Shown: positions 55,951-64,000 of the stretch, piece by piece
Position numbering within the stretch: the first letter of the stretch is position 1
Layout of the letters: each line of letters starts with the position of its first letter
Assembly: GCA_009599575.1 (NCBI GenBank)
Contig: VWND01000005.1
Span: 1,054,001 to 1,118,000 of the forward strand
DNA: 64,000 nt
Direction of reading: 5' to 3'
DNA from: Blumeriella jaapii
Lineage: Eukaryota > Ascomycota > Leotiomycetes > Helotiales > Drepanopezizaceae
The notes under the pieces: model-generated
Told to the model about the DNA's origin: nothing
The model's input: the letters and a program-made list of their open reading frames with translations, nothing else
Databases searched by the model: none
Made by a program: the position numbers and the translations under genes

Positions 55951-56950
55951 CGTATAAAGCATTCGAAAAGTTGTAAGTTTTTTAATTTCGGAATACTTTT
56001 TGGTTAAGCATTTTTTTTTTGATAGCAATTTATAACTTATTAATAAAATAGTATTCGTTTAACAATCGTAAAAGCTTTTCGTCGTTTGCCTCGAGTATTT
56101 GTTTAAGCAGAGCTGAAAAAGCGTTTAAAACTTTAATTAAATAATGCTTTTTAAAAAAAGCTTAATTTTGAAATTGAATTTTTTTATTTAAAAAGTTCTA
56201 AGAAAAGTTTTAAAAACGTCGGATTAAAAAGTCAGGTTTGCCATTTTGTTTTTCAGATTTAAATATAATTACAAAATTAAAACCAGCTAAAAACTCGCTC
56301 CAGCGTATTTAACGCTTGGTGAATTGCTTAATTATTATAAAATATTTTAAGTTTCGGTGATCTGTGAATATTCGAATTAAATAAGCAGTTTTTTGTAATT
56401 CGGCTCGCCAACTTTCGAAGCAACGTATAATAGCGAAGAGTTTTTTATTATAAATCTCGTAATTACATTCGGCTAAATCGAACTTTTTCGATATAAAAAC
56501 GATTGAATAAAATACTTTCGTATTATTTTTCTAGAAAAGAATTTTTAAAAAAACGTAATCAAAAGCGTCGGTTTCAACGAAAATCTTTTTATCAAAATTA
56601 AAATAAAATAATATAAATGCAATAATAAAAGCTGATTTAAAAAATTCGAAAGCTTTAATATAATTATTATTAAAATTTTATTTAATGTTTTTTTTCGTTA
56701 GATTTACTAAAAAAATAACGATGCGAAAAAAACCTTTGATAAAGCGTCGGTAGAAATTTGCAAAATCTAAAAACGCTTATACGTTTTTGACGTTAAATAG
56801 GGGGTTCCAGCTAGTAATAGCTTTTAACTTCTTAAGGTTTATTTTGATTTTAATAATAAAAATAATTATTTTTAGATAAACGATTTCTTAAATTTTAAAT
56901 TCGCATTTTTTTATATTTAATTGCAAGCTAGCGTCGGAAAAAGCTTGAAA
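55950..56950 (-). pseudogene. H RNase H (relic)
   Basis: Placed between RT and integrase. Near 56380-56490 the frame is compatible with the gypsy T-D-H-x-x-L-x-Y-F stretch, but the residues are too altered to list. Position gives the main support. Confidence 0.55.
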
Positions 56951-57560
56951 AACGAAATTAACGTGTTTTTTATGTTTTTAAAAATCGTTTAAATAAATTA
57001 AAATATCGTTTATATAAGTTGTGCAAAAGATATTTAAATAAAATCGTAAAATATCGTTTATACGAAATTGAAAAGTGGCAAAAGCGTTGTATAAACCGAA
57101 AAGCATAATCAACGATTCGAATAAACCGTATTTCGTATTAAACGCAATAAGCTATTTATAGCCTTTTTTTATTCGAATCTTATTAAAAGCGGCAAAAACG
57201 TTAAATTTGATATAAAACTTCGTTTTACTTAATCGAAAAAGTATTTTTTAAATTAATAGCAAAAAATACCGGTTTTTAATTATTATAACGTTAAAAGTTT
57301 TGTAATCGACGCAAAAACGTAATCCGCTTTTTGGTTTTTTCGTAAATAAAATTAAAAAGGCGGCGGAAAAAAAGCTAGCTCGAATCCAGCCTTTTTCGAG
57401 ATTTTCTTTTAGAAATTTGCGTAAAACTTAAAATTCGTTAATTAATATATTATATAAAAAACCGTATAAAAGTATTGCGTTAAAACGGAGTTTTATCGTA
57501 TAATTAACGCTTTTTTTATAAAGCGCAAGTTTATCAGTTTTAATAAAATCGAAAGCGGCC
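56950..57560 (-). pseudogene. H reverse transcriptase (relic)
   Basis: Near 57245-57345 it reads PKSGLRFCVDYKTFNVIIIK and NRYFLLLI, then FRLSKT. The catalytic box is Y-I-N-D at 57005-57016 ([16 protein letters not shown]), one Asp lost to Asn. Clear gypsy RT. Confidence 0.88.
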
Positions 57561-57699
57561 AAATAATAATAATAATATTAAAGGAATTTTATTCGAAAAT
57601 CGATTAATAATTTGATTTAAAAAGCCAAACGAATATTTTTCAAAAAGGTTTTAGCGAAATAAAATTCAGTTAATAAATGTTATCGTTTAGCTTAAAAGA

Positions 57700-58320
57700 G
57701 TTTTTATCGTAATTGATTTACTTTTAATAATGCAAAATTAAAATCGTTTTTAATTATAACGCCGAGTTTTTATAAACGTTAATCGATTTTGTATAATAAG
57801 GCTGAAAATACTTCGATTCCGAGCTAAAAAAATAAAATATTAAAAGCAGCAGCTTTTATACGGCGAAAAAGGGCTGATTAAATAATTAACTTGTAAAAAT
57901 AGCGTTTTTAAACTAAATTTAAAACAGCTAATTAATAAAAGTTTTGGGATAAATAATTCGAACGGCAAAAGTCTGAATTAAAACAAAAAATATTCGTAAT
58001 TTAATTAATATAAAAATTATATGTTCTAAGCTAAAATTTACTTAAAATAAAATCGTATTTCCTTAATATTATAATAAAAATTGTAATTCGTTCGGTATAA
58101 CGAACGATATTAATTTAAAAAGAAATTTGATAAATAACGTCGTCGTAAATAAACGTTCGTTAACTACGATAAGTTTACGTGGATTAATAAATAAAACAAA
58201 AGTTAATTCGTAATATTATACGAAAGCATAATTAATAAAATTATCGATAGCTCCGGAATCGTTTAAAAAATAAATTTTAATATATGTATTATTAGCAGTT
58301 ATAATACAAAATAATATCAA
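57700..58320 (-). pseudogene. H aspartic protease (relic, active site intact)
   Basis: The minus strand near 58220-58290 reads IKIYFLNDSGAIDNFINYAF. The D-S-G-A catalytic motif is intact at 58249-58260, unlike the proteases of A, B1, D1 and E. The flap and C-terminus follow toward 57700 but are degraded. Confidence 0.75.
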
Positions 58321-58379
58321 ATATAATTCCGGAACGCTATTTAAAGCAAATAATTTCAATTTATTTTTCAAAGGTTTTT

Positions 58380-59830
58380 AATAATAATAATTATTAAAAA
58401 CAATTAGTTTTCCGATTTCTTTGCTTCGGCTTTAGCCTTTTTAATTTAAAAAAAATCGGAGCAATTAATAGCTCGGTATTTATCGCTAGCATATTATAAG
58501 CAAAAGTTATTAGCGAAAAGATAAATTCGGCGAGCTAGCTTTTCGGCGTTACCGATTAAGCGTTTGTTTTTTGCTATATTAATTGCGGTTTATATAATTG
58601 CTTTGATTTAAATAACGCTAAGATTTATAAAATCGTTTTAAATAATAGTCGTAATAGCAGTTTTAAATATAAAAGCGGAAAAAATAATTTTCGTATTACG
58701 ACCTCCGGTTTTATAATAATTAAGATTCAGTTATCGAAAAACGGTATCGGTTTCGCGCATTTGGGCGCAAAAACTAATAAAATCGGTTTTTAAATCGAAA
58801 AAGTTAATATACGACAAACGAATAATTATATTAAAATAAAAAGCTTCGCGCAAAATAGCGATAGCGGCTTCGTTATTAAATTTAATATAATTTTTAACTT
58901 TTAATTAAATAAATAAAAAAGTAAATAAAAATTAATTGCTTTGCTTAAAAAAACAGAATTTTTTTAAATACATTTATCTGTTAATTAAAAATATCGAACG
59001 ATTATTAAAAAACTTAAATTATTTTTGCAATAGTCAAATAAAAAAAAATGCCGTTCGTACGTAAATCTTTTTGTAAAGCGCTTTTAGCTGTATCGGAAAA
59101 AAACGAAAAAAAAAAAAAATTTATACGATTCTATTCGGTCGTATATTAATTTTGATTAAAACGAAGCTTTAAAATTATATTTTAAAAAAAAATAATAAAA
59201 TACTTCGTAACGTTGCCGATGCTATCCGAATTTATAAATTTATCGGAGTCGGAAAAAGCAAATGTTTTTTTTTCTGCGTTTAAAATATTCGGTGTATTTT
59301 AATTAATAAAAGCTTATTTTCGGAAATTAGCAAATTCGGCTTCGCGGTTTTAAATCACTTTTTTTTAAAAAGTTTTTTTTTTCTAGTATTATACCGTTTA
59401 AATATTCAGCTTCTAAGCGAAATTATTTAATTTAGCTTTAAATAATATTATTATATCGTTTTATTTTATCGCGTAAGCGAAAATATCGAAAATTTCTTAA
59501 AAGCAAGCTTTCGTATTAGCGATCAAAGCGGCGACGATTTGATCGGAGTATTTAAAATGCTTTAAAATAAAGCAATTAAAAAGTTCCGACAATTTAAAAT
59601 GGTCCGATATAATTCGTTAAAAAAAAAGCGTGAAATATATATTCCGAAATATAAGCAAAAGCAAAACGGGATTTTTTAAATATAAATCTTATATTAAAAA
59701 AAGTTATCGTTTCGTAGTTTCGTATCGTAAAAATTTTTAAAAAATCGTAAAAATTATTATCGTAATAAAGTTTATTAATTTTTCGTATGCGCAAAAGCAA
59801 AACAAAATTGGCAGGCTTTTTCAATTTAAA
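58380..59830 (-). pseudogene. gag: H gag with CCHC knuckle (relic)
   Basis: The knuckle at 58461-58502 reads CLQYASDKYRAINC. It has exact C-x2-C-x4-H-x4-C spacing, but Cys-2 and His are both Tyr, each a single RIP transition. An open N-terminal piece at 59594-59824 gives MKKPANFVLLLRIRKINKLY. The rest is capsid too broken to annotate. Confidence 0.72.
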
Positions 59831-59870
59831 AGCTGAAATAAAAGTATTAAAAAGAGTTTAGTAATTAATA

Positions 59871-60044
59871 TATCAAAAATATAAATAAGCAAAAGGTTCG
59901 TAAATAAATTGCATTAATTACGAGATTTTAAATTTAAAAATGTCGTAAAATCTAAAATACAATATATGCGGGCTCCGATATTACGTAATAATAACGTGAC
60001 TTTCGGACCACGTAACCAACGAACTGACGTCTTATTCCTTTATA
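59871..60044 (-). repeat. 5' LTR of H
   Basis: It is 174 bp with a single unit. It starts TATCAAAAAT, a RIP form of TGTCAGGGGT, and ends CCTTTATA; TSD ATATT follows. Confidence 0.9.
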
Positions 60045-60049
60045 ATATT

Positions 60050-61010
60050 ATAGCTATATAATTAAATCAGCGAATTATAAAAAAGCAAAATACTTTTGTT
60101 TTATTCGCCAAACCAACTGATGTAAAAAAAAACGTTAGAATCGAAAGGAAAAAAGATTTTAAAATTCGAAAAAAAAACCGATAAAATTATTAAAAAAACA
60201 CTTATAATAAAAAAAATTAACAACGATATAAAAAATATCGATACCGATATCCCGGTTCAAATTATTCAGAAAATACTAGCTTCTAAACGCCCACCATTAA
60301 TGCGAAGCGAAAAATAAATCGATAAATATATCAGTTTCGAAGCCGTCGACGAAGCTATTAAAAAAATTATAAAACAAAAAATTAAATTAAAATTCAGCGA
60401 TTTATTTAATATAAGAAAAAGATTCGACAAAATTATTAATAAACAAATTCCTGTATTAAAAAAAAACGAAAAAGTTAAAATTATTCGAAAAAAAAAACGA
60501 TTTTAAATTGAAAAAAAACTAAAAAAAGATTTACAATATCGCAATTAATTTAGCCGATAAAAAAAAATCTTCGAAAAAAGTCAGCTTTTTGGCTTTCGCT
60601 ATAAAAACCCAAAAATTAAAACGACGAAACTATTTTTATACGGCTATAAAAGCGTTAAAAATAAAAACAATACTTAAGAAAAATACGACCGTTCTCGCTT
60701 TATTCGATAATAAAGCCGAAATTAATTGCATAAATTAGAAAACAGCCGAAGCTAATAATATTCCGATTATTACCGATAAACGAATAATTTATATCATCGT
60801 TAATAAAAATATTATTAAATTTAATAAAATTATACGAAATGTAAAAATCGACGTTAAAAGTATTATTATTTATAAAAACTTTTTAATAATAAAAAAATAC
60901 TTTTATTTTATTATTTTTAAAATGCTTTGAATCTTGGAAAATCTCGTCAGCTTTAAATATACCGAAAACGGCCAAATGAAAGTTTTTTTCTAAAACTGGA
61001 ACCGATTTTT
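60050..61010 (+). pseudogene. D3 gag-protease linker and protease (relic)
   Basis: It aligns with D1 42690-41590 in order. Near 60560-60720 it reads KSSKKVSFLAFAIKTQK, then FDNKAEINCIN with D-T-G changed to D-N-K as in D1. Sharing this altered triplet suggests it predates the split of the copies or that RIP hit the same site twice. Confidence 0.75.
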
Positions 61011-61141
61011 TTAAAATCAAATCATCGTCGCCGGCGATAATATTTTTTTAGTCGACGTTTTATCGAAAAACGAATAACCGGTTGTGATTCTAGAATAAAC
61101 GCTAAGCTATAACAAAACTTGGAAAATACTTAGTTAAAAGC

Positions 61142-61174
61142 ATTTACGTTATTAATCGAAATGGCATCGCAAAT
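61142..61174. repeat. 33-bp hairpin repeat, copy 7 (in D3)
   Basis: The plus strand reads ATTTACGTTATTAATCGAAA and ends GCATCGCAAAT. It is at the same site as copy 6 in D1. Exactly 33 bp. Confidence 0.75.
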
Positions 61175-61599
61175 AAAATTAGCTAATATTAATATTTTTA
61201 GCTATTAATTCGGAAATAAAAATTCCGAAAACTTCGTTTTCGTATTAAATAAACCCGATTTATATATCCTACCTTTTTATATTAATATCAGCACTTTTTA
61301 CAAACGCAAAGCTGATAAAATACGATTCGTGAATTTTAGCGAATCCGATGGAAATATTTCCGAAGAAATAAACGATTAATTTAAAAAAGATAAAACAATA
61401 AAACTATTTTAATTAGTTATTAGCGAGCTCGAAAAACTTATTACCGGCCGATTTTCCAGCCTATTATTTAACAGCCGATTTATAAAAAACGATTTAATAA
61501 TTTAGCAATCGAAACTTAATTTCTGTTAAAAAAAAAAAGTTTTATACGAAATCTTACGCAACCGAGAAAAAGCTATAGCTTTCGATTTTACCGAAATAA

Positions 61600-62350
61600 G
61601 CCAATTTAGTTTTAACGTTACGCTTCATATCGATATTAAAACCGTATTTTACGAAGCCTGGCAAAAAAAAACCTTTTCAGTTTTTAAAATTCTTTAGAAT
61701 AAAATAATCGAAATATTAAAAAAACGAATTAAGCAAAAAATCTTCGAATTTTGCCACGGCCTATATAAAAACAAATAGTTTATCGTTGCGAAAAAAAAAA
61801 AGCATTTATAAATTTATTATCGCAATCGTCGAAATTAAACAAAATAACGATACGAAACGCTAACGTGCTATTTAACGTCGATTAATTTTCAAACGAATTT
61901 GCAAAATTCACGATCGCCTTTTTTTTCGATTTGTTTTCCGGTTATAATCATTTAATACTTAACCTACGATTTCGAAATATAACGGCAATTCAAATTCCAA
62001 TCGGTTTATTACGTATAACGAAAATATTTATAAAAGCTATTAATTTAATCGTACAATTCGTAAAAATCGTATATAAAATTTTTATAATTTGTATTCCGAA
62101 TATTACTTTTTTTTACGTTAACGACGTCGGAATAAAAAGTTTTAAATTATATTATAATAATAAAAAGATTTTTTCTGAAATTCGACGTTATATAATAAAA
62201 CATATTTAAAACATCGACAAAATTATAATCTGCTTCGAAAAAGCCAAAACTATTATTGGCTTTCGATTAAAATTTTATATATTCGAAATAAATATCGTTG
62301 ATTATATAATTAACAGCGCTGGCCGCTACTTTTAACGAAAAAAAATTAAA
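61600..62350 (+). pseudogene. D3 reverse transcriptase (relic)
   Basis: An open stretch 61931-62209 reads MFSGYNHLILNLRFRNITAI, then GLLRITKIFIKAINLIVQF, FFYVNDVGIKSFKLYYNNKK and EIRRYIIKHI. The catalytic box is Y-V-N-D at 62114-62125 (Y-V-D-D in D1). It is the same gypsy subtype as D1. Confidence 0.87.
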
Positions 62351-63050
62351 AAGATCTGCGAATAAAAAAGATATAAAAATATTACCGAAGCCAAAGCTTT
62401 TATTAGCGTTATAATTTACTATCGCAATTAAATTAAAAACTTTTTTTAAAAAGCTGCATTTATTTACGCTACGATAAAAAAAAAATCGATTTCGTTTAAA
62501 AAAAAAGCAAAACAAAACTATAAAAGTTTTTAAAAACGACCTTTTATCGGCTTTATTATTTATGCGAATCGATTATAACTTAAACGCAAAAAAAATTATT
62601 TTAATTATCGACGCTAATATTTTCGGTTAAAAAGCTGTATTATAACAAATTAATAAAAACAAAAAACGGTATTTTTTACGATTCGAAAGCGGTTTATAAT
62701 TTTTCGCGGAAACACGCTACGATGCTATTAAACGAAAATATCGAAGCGTTTTTAAAATAATAAAAAAAATAAAAAGCGAATTATACGGCGTATATTTTAT
62801 TTTGAAAATAAACGCAAAAATCTTTATCGATCAATTAAATAAAAAAGCTAGTAATTTATCAAAAGCGCTCGTTATTAATTAAATAATTTAAATGCGATTT
62901 ATAAACTTCGAAATCAAATATATTAAAAAAACAATTAATATAACGGCAAACGGCTTTTCCAAACGAAAACGCTTTTATTTATTTGATTTCGCTAAACAAA
63001 ACGAATAAAATATTAATAAATAAATTGCTAACGAAATCGGCTATTTCGCT
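62350..63050 (+). pseudogene. D3 RNase H region (relic)
   Basis: It sits between RT and integrase and aligns with the D1 region on both sides of G (40370-39746 and 31510-31300). It shows DACVFG-like remnants near 62610 only. Frames are closed. Confidence 0.5.
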
Positions 63051-63082
63051 ATTTGCGCTTTGAGTTTTATAAAACCGAAATT

Positions 63083-63115
63083 ATTCGCGTTGTTATTTCG
63101 GCTAGCACCGCGAAT
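63083..63115. repeat. 33-bp hairpin repeat, copy 8 (in D3 integrase)
   Basis: ATTCGCGTTGTTATTTCGGC and ending CACCGCGAAT, 33 bp. In frame it gives ALLFRLAPRI. Confidence 0.85.
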
Positions 63116-63145
63116 AAAAAATATTAATTTTCGGGCCGAAAAAGC

Positions 63146-63178
63146 ATTCGCGTTATTATTTCGGCTAGTACCGCGAAT
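63146..63178. repeat. 33-bp hairpin repeat, copy 9 (in D3 integrase)
   Basis: ATTCGCGTTATTATTTCGGC and ending TACCGCGAAT, 33 bp, in frame (ALLFRLVPRI). Distance to copy 8 is 63 bp, as in D1. Confidence 0.85.
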
Positions 63179-64000
63179 AGATTTAATCGAAAACGATCGG
63201 GATAAGCCGACTAACGACGAAAATAAACTTTTGATCGATAATTACGAAACCGAAAACTTTTATTTAATCGTATATTATTTAATTATTTTATTTAAATTAT
63301 TTAGCGTATCAAATTATTAATTTAAATTATTTAAAAACTAAGCTTTCGATTATATTTTAGCCGACAAAAAGTTATATAAAATAAAAAATAATATATATTA
63401 AAAACGCTTAATAATAAATAATAAAGCTAATAAGTTTCAAATTATAAAAAAAGCTTACGAAAAAGTGTTTTATAAAAAAGCTAAAACCAATTATCACCGA
63501 ATTAAAAACGATTTTTAATAAAAAAAATACTTCGAAAACTGCAAAGCTTTCGTTATAAGCTGCATTTCTTATTAAAAACGAAAACCTGGCCGAAAAAAAA
63601 ATTTATTATATCCGACGTAATTTTTTAAAATTTAAAAAAAAATCAATTTCGACGTTATACGCGTATCGACTACCGACCGCGGGCATATATGCTTCGTATT
63701 CGCTATTAACGATCTGTTTGGATAATTTAAAAAACGGCTTTTTCGAAACGCTATTTCCAAGTTATAGCGACTTTTTTTTAAAAAAACGTAATATATCGAT
63801 ACGAGTTATTTAACAAATTAAACGTCGATAATAAACCCGAAAACAAAAGCGTTATCGAAACCTTTATAAAAAAATACGAAATCCAGCGTATTTAAATTTC
63901 AATTTACAATTCGAAAAGCAACGGATCCGTGGAATAAAATTATAAAAATATTTTTAACAATCTTTCAAAAGCTATTCGAAAAGGCTATAAGCGTTAATCG

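Larger units (their letters stand above)
53900..60044 (-). mobile_element. Ty3/gypsy chromovirus H
   Basis: A perfect TSD ATATT lies at 53895-53899 and 60045-60049; D1 shows the uninterrupted target. The right LTR is 174 bp (59871-60044). The left LTR is 337 bp because a 163-bp segment is tandemly duplicated. Minus-strand order is gag with zinc knuckle, protease, RT, RNase H, integrase, chromodomain, as in chromoviruses. Length is 6.1 kb. RIPped throughout except the outer LTR unit. Confidence 0.93.
51374..64000 (+). mobile_element. Ty3/gypsy element D3 (continues beyond the window)
   Basis: The 5' LTR (51374-51640) is the reverse complement of the D LTR, so this copy runs opposite to D1 and D2. 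It sits inside D2 integrase. The plus strand gives leader, gag, [element H], protease, RT, RNase H and part of integrase, up to the window end. The extra D coding region, if present, lies outside. Confidence 0.9.
63060..64000 (+). pseudogene. D3 integrase, N-terminal and core part (relic, runs off the window)
   Basis: The open stretch 63060-63320 carries two in-frame 33-bp repeats and ENDRDKPTNDENKLLIDNYE. The core reads FDVIRVSTTDRGHICFVFAI and NDLFG (63648-63722), KLNVDNKPENKSVIETFIKK (63817-63876), then IQRI-stop-ISIYNSKSNGSVE (63877-63935). This is the gypsy integrase subtype with G-P-E-N-K in the second block. Confidence 0.85.

Noticed and set aside
1..64000. Mitochondrial or bacterial origin suggested by high AT content
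   Set aside because: LTR retrotransposons of gypsy and copia types with RIP-type transitions point to a fungal nuclear genome; no mitochondrial or bacterial genes are present.

Overview
This window looks like part of an AT-rich block of a filamentous ascomycete (Pezizomycotina) nuclear genome. Nearly all of it is nested LTR retrotransposons. I found no intact gene, no tRNA or rRNA gene and no host gene. Most of the sequence carries the mark of repeat-induced point mutation (RIP). CpA and TpG are scarce, TpA is abundant, and CpG is kept. Gln and Trp codons have become stops, and catalytic Asp or Gly residues have become Asn, Lys, Glu or Ser. The species cannot be named from this.

The layout can be solved because most insertions still have paired LTRs and perfect target-site duplications (TSDs). 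Left block: a Ty3/gypsy copy called here B2 (+; 1-144 and 14765-15648) was split by gypsy element A (-; 145-14759, TSD AAACA). A was in turn split by gypsy chromovirus B1 (+; 2779-9188, TSD GATAT) and by a short gag-only element gag1 (-; 10293-12115, TSD ATAAT). B2 is cut at 15648 by an unclassified insertion (15649-16575).

Right block: gypsy D2 (-; visible at 16576-19350 and 48630-51373) is split by Ty1/copia element E (+; 19351-48629, TSD TTTTC). E contains a second gag-only element gag2 (-; 20341-22437, TSD AAATA), gypsy D1 (-; 25537-45060, 4-bp TSD TTAC) and a microsatellite-rich foldback-like element F (about 45399-47339). D1 contains copia element G (-; 31517-39740, TSD TTATT). D2 is also cut by a third D copy, D3 (+; 51374 to beyond the window end). 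D3 contains gypsy chromovirus H (-; 53900-60044, TSD ATATT). The deepest stack is B2 > unclassified insertion > D2 > E > D1 > G, if the 15649 insertion is counted as a layer.

The coding remnants are gag and pol: zinc knuckle, aspartic protease, reverse transcriptase, RNase H and integrase, plus GPY/F module and chromodomain in some gypsy elements. None can work as it stands. The youngest insertions are the two gag-only elements. Their LTR pairs look identical and lack the heavy RIP around them, so they were probably mobilised in trans.

Four things go beyond routine retrotransposon annotation. (1) A 33-bp hairpin repeat, nine copies all exactly 33 bp, sits inside coding regions of two gypsy families, sometimes with its loop inverted. 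(2) The D family has a roughly 3-kb extra coding region of unknown function between integrase and 3' LTR. (3) Copia G has a long antisense reading frame with a cysteine-rich motif between pol and its 3' LTR. (4) Element F is built of two inverted microsatellite arms around a relic of a gag-only LTR.
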